DNA of 42,475 nt from Perkinsus marinus ATCC 50983. Taxonomy: Eukaryota; Perkinsozoa; Perkinsida; Perkinsidae. Location of the stretch: assembly GCF_000006405.1 (NCBI RefSeq), contig NW_003211781.1, positions 86,680-129,154 of the forward strand. The letters are read 5' to 3'. Under the pieces are notes generated by a model. It was not told the origin of the DNA. It did no database searches and saw only the letters and a program-made list of their open reading frames with translations. A program made the translations under genes and the position numbers. Positions 30,411 to 40,670 of this stretch are shown here, in pieces (the stretch's first letter is position 1; the number at the start of each line of letters is the position of its first letter).

Positions 30411-32207
30411 ATGATTCTCACTCGAGTTCTCTGTGTCTGCGTGCCGCTTCTGGAGAGCTCGATGGCCGCTAGAGATCCCATTCGACATGAATTCCTCAAA
30501 GAGCGAACCATAGAGGTGCAGCCCAGCTCTCCAGTCTCGGCGTCAACCCTCCGCAGATATTGGAGTACGAGCCATCGCCAGCGTATGAGCCTGACGACAC
30601 CGTAGATATCTATGTTGGAGAATACAAGATTGCTTGTGAGTACAATACTTTCCATAAACGCATCTTGCACACTGGGAATAATTCAATGATGTTATTTCTC
30701 CATCAGCATGGTTCGTATCGATGGCACCATGGAACATCTATCACGGTGGCCTTCAGTTCAGATGTAGGAGGACGAATTACACGTGAGGGTCTATAAGGCA
30801 TTCTAATGAGAGTGAGGTGTGGTAGGTATACTATAGATTATAATGCCAAGTTTGATTCAAACATAACGCACTTTCTGGTACCCACCGAGAAGTACGAAGG
30901 ACATCTCGACGATGACGGTTTCCCTACTGGTAGTTGTCATAGCTTCGCAAGATCTTGCATGCACCGGGCTCAGGTCCCGAAGTGATGCAAGCAGTCCGCA
31001 CTCTGGCTAGCTTGGTGACAAGGGAAACCCCCGACTACAACGAGGACAGCATGAGGAATCTCACCAAATTTGAATTTGGCTGGACGTTCATCAAAGCCCT
31101 TAGGATGGCTTTATCAGGCGAGTGCTCTCCTCTAGACCTCGCACGCCTATTGTGTCTTTTCTACAGGGGATATGATTCCTGGTCTGGAATGGCGTAATTT
31201 TGGCATATTGCGATTCCGAGATTTCTGGCCCAAAGAGTACAGCACGCGGACGTTGGTGAGTTTTCAGCGGTCACTGTGTTGCCATTTGCTACGCTTAGGT
31301 TGGCAACATGACTGGTGGTCAATTTGACACCTTCAAGCGATGGTTCTTGGAAGATTGGGCACGTCCAAGGGATACCTTCGATCCTGTTACTGTGATCAAG
31401 GTCGACTCAGGCGAGCGAATATGGATGAGCAGAATGTGTCACGATCTGGTTGAGTACGGTCTCAGACAGTTGGTTGAAATGGGAGTAAGAATGTTCACCG
31501 ACCCTGCATATCTGAGATCAAGTTCATCAGATCCCACTACGATCAACCAAGTCAGTTTTTCGTGATCATATTCCTGTCTATGTGAACTACATCAAACCAC
31601 TAGACGTTCGAGGCAACGGTTTTGACCGACGTGCCGTTGTGAGGTTCCTTCGTCTCTATATGTCTTTTATACCACAAATGCGCGAACAGTTCATCCATTC
31701 AAGAGATATGCTCAGAAAGGTTGGTCAGCGTGGTGGAGGATTTGTTTCTATTTTACCTCAGGCGCTGGCTATGGGCCTCATTCCGGTTGGATACTTCATG
31801 GGTAGCTACTATGAGCTCGACATCGTTCCACCTCTCATCAACTATTGTTACATTCCTCTTAACATGCCTCACCTATTACCGAATGGATCGGCTGTTTTCG
31901 GCCCAGTCGACGCGATGAATCCGAATCTCTCACTGTGTGCATTGCCGAATGTTAATGTGGTGAGTCTCCCAGTTACGGCGATATTCTTCAAGAATAATTC
32001 TTGGCAATGCTCCCTCAGGAACTGGGCAACGTCACGCTCACGATAGAGGACCGTCTTATTATGCTAGAGAACTATCTGGATCTCCTATTCAATGCTCCTG
32101 AGCGACTCCGGCATCCGAAGCATCGTAGCGTTTTTATGATGGTCACAGGAACGATTGTATGCGGCCTCCTCATGATTGTGTACTGGCTGCGAAGTCACAA
32201 ACCATGA
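30411..32207 (+). CDS. Type I membrane protein, unrecognised family, paralogue B
   Basis: Ten exons join in frame to 452 codons plus stop: 30411-30515, 30557-30635, 30707-30782, 30826-30929, 30974-31117, 31167-31255, 31299-31484, 31531-31719, 31762-31959 and 32019-32207. The start at 30411 gives a signal-peptide-like N-terminus (MILTRVLCVCVPLLESSMA). The ectodomain carries potential N-glycosylation sites (for example NVTL near the end). One transmembrane helix (MMVTGTIVCGLLMIVYW) and a short tail RSHKP follow. Most introns are 41-60 nt (two are about 70 and 49) and GT..AG, except 31118-31166, which starts GCGAGT. Tandem with paralogue A, same strand, 363 bp apart. No homologue was recognised by eye. 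Expression at the surface is inference. Confidence 0.82.
30700..30857. repeat. Near-identical tract shared by paralogues A and B (B side)
   Basis: Partner of 28101-28258. Exon 3, its 43-nt intron and the start of exon 4 are almost unchanged, in contrast to the rest of the two genes. Confidence 0.9.
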
Positions 32208-32741
32208 CTCGTCATTGATGGCATTCGTTGTATTACATGATCCAATTGTGATCTGCCTCGGCTCCTGGTTTGTGTTTGTGACCTCGTTCGAACAGCAACA
32301 GAAGCAATTTCGCTATTCAAACGGATTATCATTTACCAAGATGCAGGATGTACCCTTGGTAAAATCTTGAAGATTAATAATGATTCACTATCGTCATGAG
32401 TCATAGGCAAAAAACTTGGATACATCGTAGCGAAAGGATGTTGAGGATGAACTACAGAATGTATTGATCATCACTGCAACTACGACAGACCTTCGCACGG
32501 CCCTCGTGTAACGGATCTAGCCACATGCGACCACGCATGCTTGCAATGATAGATTATAAGGGTACTCCGTTCGTCTGTCTATACGGCCTCATGAGAGGAT
32601 GCACCGAGGTACTAGCACGCAATACGTAGCAGCTTCAGCGAACAACAATCTTTTCTTTCAGATAAGACATGGATCCTTCATGAATTGAGAGCTCGCAGTG
32701 TTAACTTGTCCACCCCGACATTTCCTTGTCGCCCGGTGGCC
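32208..32741. other. Intergenic region downstream of paralogue B
   Basis: No ORF with coding character. The plus frame 32176-32370 overlaps the end of paralogue B in another frame and is discounted. Confidence 0.45.
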
Positions 32742-33121
32742 TCATGAATTCGCCGCTCTAAGACGAAGGCTCTCCTGAGCTACCCGAGCCTGTTCATAGG
32801 CAGCACGTATTTCGTCAAACTCGCAAACCAAGAAGTCATCATTTCCTGTTGGCTCCCGCGGAGGACCTCGGAGCTCGCTCAAGTTCTGGTCATTGCACCT
32901 CTCGGCTCACCCAGGCGCTGACTCTTACTCGCCTCGCGGCTGTCTTTATAGAATGTAGAAGCGCTGGTTCCGAACAGCCTCCGTTATGGGTGTAGGCAAT
33001 GATGTCAACCTTGAACAGCTCTGCGATGCGCTATGCTTCCTCGCCGCATGCGCAACCCGGGCTGCAGTGGTAGCTCGTGGTTCCGAACCATGAAACCGAG
33101 CCAGGATTCTCAACCTCAGGT
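32742..33121 (-). pseudogene. Broken gene end, possibly OTU-like protease
   Basis: A minus frame reads PEVENPGSVSWFGTTSYHC and continues to CGEEA, then TAG (33031-33033), then resumes in the same frame with RIAELFKVDIIAYTHNGG. A 28-nt candidate intron (32901-32928, GTAAGA..GAG) joins it in phase to a last exon ending ESLRLRAANS and TGA (stop at 32742-32744). The helix-strand pattern E-x-x-x-IA-x-LF-x-VDI resembles the second half of OTU cysteine proteases. The catalytic Cys is not seen and the similarity is weak. The in-frame stop suggests a pseudogene unless the TAG is spliced out or read through. Confidence 0.35.
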
Positions 33122-34004
33122 ATGCTGTTAGTCGTCCATTAATTGAGTCGCGATCTTATATAGACCACATAGTGCACGTTCTCCAGTGGAGAATCTCCAC
33201 CCCTGAAATTACCTGGGGAAGCATGAAGCGAAGCGGAAATGCTGGGAGGTGCAAAGTGCTAGAAGCAGTGTACAACGCTCTGTGCCCTCTAGCTCAGATC
33301 CCAGTTGTTGCACTGGGCATCGGTTGTCACTATTAGTAGTTGAATTGTTATTGCATCAATATGTCTACTGTCTTCCTTCGTGTGGGAGAATTGCGGATCT
33401 GCTCAACTGTGGAAAACCTGCCATGACGGTGTAGGCGGCATGCTTTGCCCACAGTTTGATGCGTTCTCGCAGATCACGGTTTGTTTCATAGCCCAAGGGA
33501 GGGTGCTGTCGTGTTCGACAGCTGGGTGGGATATGTATATATGTGTCTCATCTGCAGAAGCAAAGTTGCAACCGAGAATTTGTTGAACTCAACATAGACG
33601 ACGGATGGAGTTACTTCATAGACCTCAATGATGATGATATTACTCAACATCATAATACTGGCCGTGGTGACTGAGCTGACTGTGTCAGAAAATCTCATTT
33701 GAAAGTCACACACGAATTCGACTACTATGTTGAGCAAAAATATTTGACTAAGTTGAGTATACGCAAGATACCAAAAAAACCCAGATCTTCGGTATCCGCA
33801 CCGGGCAGGTCTAAAAAAGTCCGTTCAAGTCTATTGTTCACATTACTTCAGTCTACTCGAGTACATAGAAACAAGCCGAGTCCTCGACTACCAGTGAAAA
33901 TTATTACGAGATGTAAACATCAGGATATACCGCAAAAAATGTCTCACCGAATATCATTAGACAAACGAGCGCCTCCTTCAGAAAAAAACAAACCTTCGAA
34001 TAAC
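33122..34004. other. Intergenic region or CCCH 3' flank
   Basis: No supported gene. A plus frame continuing to 34220 is antisense to the CCCH gene and low in complexity. The missing 5' exons of the broken minus-strand gene at 32742-33121 would be expected here but were not found. Confidence 0.4.
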
Positions 34005-35076
34005 TTAGGATTCTCGGAACCCAGCGCTTATCAAAAAACTCAAACATGTATAGATATCAGCTACTATGGCAGCACTCCCTTGATTTTCGACGACACCGGC
34101 AGCTACGGACTCGAGAAGGGCTTGGTGCATCACGCCAGGGGCTTGACAAGCGTTTGGAGTGGTGATGTCCGAGCTGGAATGACTCCTAGGAGTTACAGGG
34201 GACAGAGAGGGATGGGATAGAGGCAACCCATTTTGCAAAGGGCTATGAATTTTTAAAGGCTCAAGCGATTCGATACGAAGGCCACGAGTGTTGTTGTTGT
34301 TGACAGCTCTGAGAAGTGAGCGGGAAGGTTTTTTGTTGTTCTTATAGACATCACCATGATAGAGAGAGAGCACATAATCGTTATTGGGATCAATCCGATT
34401 GGAACCCGCCAGTCTAATGCCGGAGACAACCTCCCCCTGAGAGTGGGCATTGCGACAACCATCACCCAAGTTGCAACCGTGAGCACTGCAGAGGTACTTG
34501 CAGAGTCTTTTAATTACGGGCATCGGGGACTTCTCAAGTTCCTTCTCATCATGGGCAAAAGGACAACGACCACGACCACGACAATATCCGGCTTTAGAAG
34601 GGCATAGATAAGACTTAGGACGGGCTAATTGATAGGGGGAATGCGCAAAGGGGCACAGGTCGCCGTCCAGACACCCTTGACCGCCCGTGACATTGTACAC
34701 GCAGAATCGAGAACGAAACTGAGGAAAGATATGAATAATGGAGAAGCTCATGAGATACTTACCTATGTATAGGGTGGCTTGTAGCAGTAGCAGATTCAGC
34801 CCCGAGTGGAGGTGAGCTAAGCAGTCCTGGGGGAGTCAAGGGGGCGGTACTAGCGGACGGCAGAGGGGTGAAATCGAAATGATTCATTAAAATGACAAAA
34901 ACACTTTTGTCCATGCAGACGCCGTCCTCTGTAGGTGGATACCAGAGCGGCAAGGAGACATTCTCACACGAGGGCTCAGGGATAAGGACGTTCGATACTG
35001 AACTCATATCGCTGTTCTGAGAACAGTGTTCTCGGTAGGCGACTTGAGCCAAGTCAAAACATAAACTAGTCTTCAA
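34005..35076 (-). CDS. CCCH-type zinc-finger protein
   Basis: The second exon (to 34005, stop TGA) encodes three zinc-finger-like units: FCVYNVTGGQGCLDGDLC with PFAH, CPSKAGYCRGRGRCPFAH, and CSAHGCNLGDGCRNAH, each with C-x5-C-x3-H spacing at its end. A Ser/Pro-rich tail follows. Such tandem CCCH units usually bind RNA and control mRNA stability or translation. The first exon (35076-34768) encodes MKTSLCFDLAQVAYREHCSQ and a Pro/Ser-rich stretch (TAPLTPPGLLSSPP). It ends at a strong donor (GTAAGT). The natural-looking acceptor CCTCAG 45 nt downstream leaves the frames out of step. A 16-nt GTAAGT..GAG intron (34752-34767) would restore it. Either that is real, a base is wrong, or translation starts at 34751. 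Confidence 0.75.
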
Positions 35077-35760
35077 AGCATTGGGGCCCGCGTGTCAAGT
35101 TAATGTCACGAAGATTTGAACATAGAGGAAATGCAAGTGAAAATGAGAGAGAGAAGTGCTGGTTGAACGCCATTCTATGTGCATACGTACGACGCGCCGC
35201 ACTCGTCATAGAACGCGTATGGGCGATTCACACAGGTTTGGTGATGATGATGATGCGATATGAATCATATCGCATCATCATATCATATGATACGGCTGCA
35301 TCACATACACAGTACTAGCTGTTGGCCCAAGTTATGAATTGAAACTCGTGATTATCTATCATGCTGATTGAATCAAGTTGATTCTGTCTGGTCCATAGTT
35401 CACCCGAGCGGGTCGATCAGGAGTCATATGCGCATGATGATGGAAGGATCAGATTTTTGAGAAAAATCATCCGTCCATTGATTCTCATTAGTGCTATCAA
35501 GTCACTGATTCCGGATCATTACTGAAGTGGTCAAGCTCTGCACTAATGTTTGTACCATGAAACCTTCTAGTCCAACTACAGTGTGGTGTAGTATTTATAC
35601 CAACTGTACAGGCATTCAACGCTGAGGACAGCTATGGGTAGTCTATGAGTACTGTGTATGATGCTGTACGCATAATTGCTGACTGGTGCTATCGATGATA
35701 TTAATGAGTGCTATTATTTGGTGACTTAATGTCACATGATTCTCGAGTAATTGACCTCAC
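35077..35760. other. Intergenic region with a palindrome
   Basis: No gene. The stretch is rich in TGAT/ATCA motifs and holds the 35-bp palindrome at 35247-35281. Confidence 0.5.
35247..35281. repeat. 35-bp palindrome (17-bp arms, one central base)
   Basis: The arm ATGATGATGCGATATGA at 35247-35263 is mirrored exactly at 35265-35281 around a central A. It lies upstream of the CCCH gene start (35076), so it could be a cruciform or a dimer-binding site in that promoter; this is inference. Confidence 0.9.
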
Positions 35761-36204
35761 TCAGTCCATGCTACTGATGTGAATCACTGCATCATCTTCA
35801 AATGCAGATACGTACTCAGACTCAAGAACTATGCCAAGTTTCCACCAAAGATACACTGATTCCGTTACGGGGGTATTGCCCACCGGCACTGTGCCGGCGG
35901 CACATGGAGGTGATGCCGATGCGGGAACCAAAGTCAAGAGCACTTTCAACTTCGCATTATCCATAAACGCCTATCGTACTGATAATTTCCAATAGTCACC
36001 TTGCCTCATGGAGCAGCCTTTATCCTCAAAATGTAGCACATTCATGTGACAGCGATATTGATACCCATGTTGTGCAACTTGACACTTGTAGCCGACGTGA
36101 CGTGAAAGAAAGGATCCTTTTTGAGCGGTTGGCCTGGCTTTAGCTACAGGAAAATCGATCAATTCACGTGTGCAGGCAAACTTGCACACATCCTTGTGCC
36201 GCAC
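35761..36204 (-). CDS. Small Cys-rich protein, two-exon candidate
   Basis: The frame from 36204 reads DVCKFACTRELIDFPVAK and continues with several Cys (YKCQVAQ, YRCHM, KGCSMRQ). A donor GTGACT follows after MRQ. Splicing to an acceptor near 35938 would give ESALDFGSRIGITSMCRRH, which continues in frame. Without splicing, a second ORF (35964-35761) lies in another frame. The Cys pattern is typical of small secreted domains, but no signal peptide is visible, so an upstream exon is likely. Family not recognised. Confidence 0.4.
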
Positions 36205-36708
36205 ACAAGTTGTGCGTCACCTTCACGCACAAATCACAGCAACCTGACGATGCGGTCATCTTTCCCAGATGACTCAGCGAAAGAAAATTGATTTGAGACA
36301 GAAATAGCTGATGATAGTATCAGATAACCATGCCATCCATGGATGTAAAAAGCATGCATAGAGAGCATGTGGAGACATTGTCTTCGAGACAATGATGAAC
36401 AAGATACTCGTGACACGATGCAGCGAGGCTAGCAAAATGGGAAATCTGAGGCCCGAACACTTAGGGTCGCAGATCACCAATTTTCGAGAAACGCGCAGTG
36501 TTGTATATATCTCAACTGAAACACAGAGAGAAGAATTATAGGCCAAATAAGTCCCCGAATGAGTCAAGGATCGAACGCACGATCTTGAACATTTCTACTC
36601 CTGATCGCGATCATACTCAGCTCTGACTAATACTCAAACGTGCGCTGATGCTGGGTCGTTCTTGCGAGAAACGCACTGACTGAGATTCGAACCTGGAGTC
36701 TGTCCTTA
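36205..36708. other. Intergenic; tRNA-like fragments
   Basis: Two B-box-like blocks occur on the minus strand, at about 36565-36590 (GCGTTCGATCCTTGACTC) and 36668-36692 (GGTTCGAATCTCAGTCAGTG). The second matches the 3' block of the intronic tRNA-like sequences. A small stem with a TTCG loop (CATTGTCTTCGAGACAATG) lies near 36376-36394. No coding sequence is supported. Confidence 0.4.
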
Positions 36709-37209
36709 CACCAAATATAGATGGGCAGCGTAACGTTTTCTTACGGTTTACGTTACAGTGTGCGTAACGTAAGTAGTTTACGGTTACGGAAAAGCCTTAC
36801 GACTTTACGGTTGGTGTTGAACTGCTATTTTGGAGTTGTGGCGGAAACATTCGCTGAAATGCACTCCACGATAGCTCAAATAGTTCTTAAACTCATTTCT
36901 TATGGCTCGGATTCAACCGAACCGCTGAGAGAGTAACATTTGGTTTCGCATTTACCACGCGTCTCCTTTGCAAATTTCACCCGTCATACTCCCAGGCTGG
37001 CCCGGAACTGCCAAGCCGGCTTTGCCTACCGATGCGCATTCACCCGAAATAGATTTAGGCGACTTGAATGACCAATCCTCGTTTCGTCCTCTGCATCTCC
37101 GTAAGACCCGTTACGGTGCCGTAACTTTACGATACGGGGCTTGAATGGTAACCGTAAAAGTGAGCCGTAACGGTCCGTAACGTGATTCTGCCCATCTATA
37201 GCACCAAAT
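36709..37209. mobile_element. Non-autonomous hAT-like MITE with 8-bp target duplication
   Basis: The element, about 485 bp (36717-37201), is bounded by ATAGATGGGCAG and CTGCCCATCTATAG. It is flanked by the direct repeat CACCAAAT at 36709-36716 and 37202-37209. Both ends carry many subterminal GTAACG / TTACGG motifs in inverted arrangement. The 8-bp duplication and short TIRs fit the hAT superfamily. It has no transposase; the frame at 36721-36936 is incidental. Confidence 0.88.
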
Positions 37210-38006
37210 CACCGCCGGTGACATACCGACGTGCGCCGCGCTGCGCACCCGCGCATATATTCTGCTCGCCAATGCGTTGTTGAGCTAAACCCGTCGAGTT
37301 CGACAAGGCTAAGTTTGGCCAGAAACCATTGCCTGGTTTGTTCATCCGAGAATACACCTCGACCCAATCATCGAATCACGACGTAATGGATTAGTTGCTG
37401 CTCCCCTTTGCGAGTATGCGTGCGGTATGGTGTGAGTGTGCGCGCATTCGCACGCAAGCGTAACCACGATTGCTCGGGTGGATTTTTTCCCTTCGTATTG
37501 AGGAGAGTAGTAACGATGATTCGTCAGTTCGTTCTTACCTGTAAACTTGTCTACCGTGTTGGTAAATTCTTAATACGATTACCATGTGGCGGCCCCACAG
37601 CGGAGCCGTGACGGTCAGGGTGACGCGGATGACGTCAGATCATCCGACTCGGATGCCTTCCATGGCTCACTTGCGTCAAAATGACCAGACATCAGCGGGA
37701 GAGATGCGATTGAAACATACACTGAGACCTCGAGCCACGATGGCTACGAACCTAAGGGCTCTAGTATCCAAGATGAATAGCCCGGAATGTATCCTATGCT
37801 CATACTCGAGTCTGCTTTCTTCATTCCTTGTAAATGCGTGCATTGCCAGTGCACGCATGTATAAAAGGAAGCCTTCGCTGCTACACCGGCTTGGTATGAA
37901 CAGCGCCTTCTCTTCCTAGCGTTCACTCTCAAACGACTCTTATGATATCCGGTTAGTCCATTTTGCAGGATTCGATAGACCTTATAGCATCCTCATTTCC
38001 CTAATC
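37210..38006. other. Upstream region of the secreted-protein gene
   Basis: No supported gene; frames on both strands around 37584-37932 overlap each other without domains. A TATAAAAGG motif at 37860-37868 lies 139 bp before the ATG at 38007 and could be a core promoter element, though whether this lineage uses TATA boxes is unknown. Confidence 0.4.
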
Positions 38007-38650
38007 ATGAACATCCTCTCAACTTGGTTGCTTGCTACTCAACTTGTGGCCATTTTCGCGATTTGCAGCTTGGAAACTGATGCAGCAACCCACCTACGCC
38101 AAGCGGTGCCGTCTTCAACGGGGCCATCCCAGAGCACTGCTTCACCGGGGCCTTGTCCGCCTCTTGATGGTATTTTCGTCAAGAAGAGTGGACCGCCTAA
38201 GCTATCTGGTAACTTCAACTTCACCTCCACCAATTTTGACATGAATCTGAGCTATGCTGGGACGCCATACACGGTTGAGAATATTCCCTACACCATGATC
38301 GACGAGATCGCGGCAGAGCAGGGATGTTGGGTCCATGTTGATCTGTCTGTGATCTATAAGATGCCAAAGAAAGTGCGGGAGGATGTGGGAGTTGCACTAA
38401 TCTTCTTCTACAAAAACTTGCTGTACCTCCCCACAAAGTTCGGCGGCCCCAAGTCTTTAGCCCGAGCAACATTCACCAGACAGGAGGCCTTGTAGGCGGC
38501 CTTAGTTCCGATAACGAGATGGAATTTCAACTGGAACTACCGATGATATTTTTTGGGGAACATTATCCGGGTTTTCCGAGAACAGGAGTTGAAGCCAGTC
38601 ATTATTTCAAAGCTATTGAGTACTTCGTGGAAGTTGTTGTGTGGGAGTGA
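38007..38650 (+). CDS. Secreted protein of unknown family (frame break near 38440)
   Basis: The start at 38007 gives a clear signal peptide (MNILSTWLLATQLVAIFAIC) followed by a Ser/Pro-rich linker. A beta-rich domain then contains SGNFNFTSTNFDMNLSY, GCWVHVDLSVIYK and VALIFFYKNLLYLPT. The first frame ends at TAG 38493-38495. A second frame from 38461 reads NIHQTGGLVGG, EFQLELPMIFFGEHYPGF and HYFKAIEYFVEVVVWE, ending at TGA 38648-38650. It has the same coding character and clearly continues the domain. A 23-nt GT..AG segment (38438-38460) or a one-base error would join them. About 207 aa in total. No family recognised. Confidence 0.6.
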
Positions 38651-39525
38651 ATTCATCGACGGCAAGGGTCTAGTTAATGATATTATCATCCCAGCCAGAA
38701 GCTCATCCTTGGCATATCATCATCAGGGTGAATAGGGGTGATCTAGGTGGTAAGTCTTACCAGGTAAGACCTGCGAGAAGGAGTGCAGAAATACTCGCTG
38801 TTCACGTCTGTCGATGCTCCGTAGCTCCTTACGCATAATACTCTCCAGCAGAATGCTCAACTCGGCATAGTACAAGCGTACTAATCAAGCTCCGTGGCCA
38901 AAAACTCTCGTAGTCAGGATTCATCAAGTAATCGACACTAAAGACTAATGGAGTGCGCTCGGAGGAACATTCCTGTCTCGGGTGAGGAATAATACCCTTG
39001 TTACGTACAGCAAGGTCGATGTGAAAAATCTTTCCTCTATCACATGGCCCTAGCATTTATTTAGGGACGTTTACCCCGAGAAGTGACCTCCGATACGCTA
39101 TTCTGCCGATGTTACTGAGAAGCAAATCAAGAGAGTGCTCTCGAACTTCTAACATGGACACGAAACCTTGTTGTGTATGATGACATTGTATACGACGATT
39201 AATGTATTGCTCGCATTTTATATATTTGAGCCATCATCGCTCGCCAAGATATCCGCATGAGTATCCGAAACCGTCGACCCTAATGGTCGATTCGGTTGTA
39301 TTAATTAGACTCCTTCAATCCGGTCCTCTCTGAGGTTGCGTTGTCAACTACGGATCTAACACCTAGAACACATGGTCCTAGCACCCTAGTTGGGCTTGTC
39401 CTAACGGTTTGCGACGATAAAGCGCCATGGAGAACGATGACGCTAGGACATATGGGAAAGAGGTGTGCACCCTAGGATATTCTGCCAGCCCTTTTTACGG
39501 GTTTTTGAATCAAAAATTTTGATCA
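38651..39525. other. Mostly non-coding; one short minus-strand ORF
   Basis: A minus frame at 38829-39056 reads KIFHIDLAVRNKGIIPHPRQ and looks faintly coding, but is isolated. It could be an exon of an unrecognised gene or a decayed repeat. Nothing else is seen. Confidence 0.35.
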
Positions 39526-40035
39526 CTAAACTCGACAGAACATCTTTTGCAGCGCGTTCACGAAAACGCCAAGGAAACCAATTGATATACCAAGATAAGG
39601 GCTTTCGAATGGTATGGGTCTGAGGTCGAATAAAATGTTACAGGGGGTGGGCCCTTGATAAATTGACACCCTGTAGAACTCGTGACTGATGCCACTAATA
39701 ACATTCCGACCGGCATAATGCATCGTTCGCATCCTGGAGATGACCGAACTGTAGTTTGCTAGTACATGCCTTTCATTACATGATGCATTCAGAAAGTCGA
39801 TATTGCGAGCCGAGCTGCTCATTCCACTGATTCGGACTCTGTCGAATTGCTCGAACGTTCGGAAACTCACTCGGATAGCTCGATAGAAACTCTGTGCTGC
39901 AGAGCTCGAGCCCTTCAAACTCAATGAACGCATGGCAACGAGTTTATTCTTCACGCATCCAACCGTTAGTCGGTTGACGATCGTTGGATCGCACGGCACC
40001 CAGCAAAGATCCCCTGTGCGGCCGCCAAAGTTCAA
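39526..40035 (-). CDS. Hypothetical protein, 169 aa
   Basis: The longest intronless frame of this stretch. No signal peptide or known motif. The C-terminus has a hydrophobic stretch, YLGISIGFLGVFVNAL, that could be a membrane helix. It may be a real single-exon gene or chance; codon use gives no decisive hint. Confidence 0.3.
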   Translation of the reverse strand: MNFGGRTGDLCWVPCDPTIVNRLTVGCVKNKLVAMRSLSLKGSSSAAQSFYRAIRVSFRTFEQFDRVRISGMSSSARNIDFLNASCNERHVLANYSSVISRMRTMHYAGRNVISGISHEFYRVSIYQGPTPCNILFDLRPIPFESPYLGISIGFLGVFVNALQKMFCRV

Positions 40036-40670
40036 CTCGAGCGGATCCTCTTATTCCGATATACATACAGCGTCTGTCCCTGACTTATCCCCAGCCGTGA
40101 TGATCCAAACGAGCCAGCTCAAACGAGTTGATCATCAACAAGCCTAGATGGTATTATCTCAAGGACCAAACATGACTCTTTTCCAGTGAAGAGGTTGTGT
40201 AATCTACCTCACCATCGGAATGCATGAGCGAACAACCGATTATGGCTCTGAACACCAAGCCTTCAGTCTGAGGAAGAGATGTTGGGAGCTGTTTCAAATA
40301 CCCTATGTGGATAGCGAAGAGGTAAGGGATGACCTTAGAGCAGTAAGCATTAAGATAATGATCACATCCCCACCGCGTTTTAACAAACTAAAATAAACTC
40401 AAGTATCAAGACTATTCTTCTCTAGCATAGCAATCTGCAACGATGGGAGCACGGATGGTAAGCAGCACTCTTAAATCGTATGAACAACAGTGTCTCGTCA
40501 GTATTGGGTTTGTGGTGTTTATGAGAAGGATAATAATTCTAAAAAAGTACCAGGTAAAAGTACCAAAAAATATACCGGCAGTGGTTCGAAACTGAACACT
40601 ATCTTACAGCACGCATAGACCCTTGCCGACTATGAACGCTTGATCAAAGCTGAGCTCTGGAGAGAGGCCC
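40036..40670. other. Intergenic region downstream of the DnaJ gene
   Basis: No gene or repeat is recognised; AT-rich around 40330-40400 and 40520-40570. Confidence 0.45.

Noticed and set aside
33699-34220. 173-codon plus-strand ORF
   Set aside because: It overlaps the C-terminal coding part of the CCCH gene on the other strand, is basic and low in complexity, and has no domain or splice support.
36721-36936. 71-codon plus ORF
   Set aside because: It lies entirely inside the hAT-like MITE and has no transposase features.
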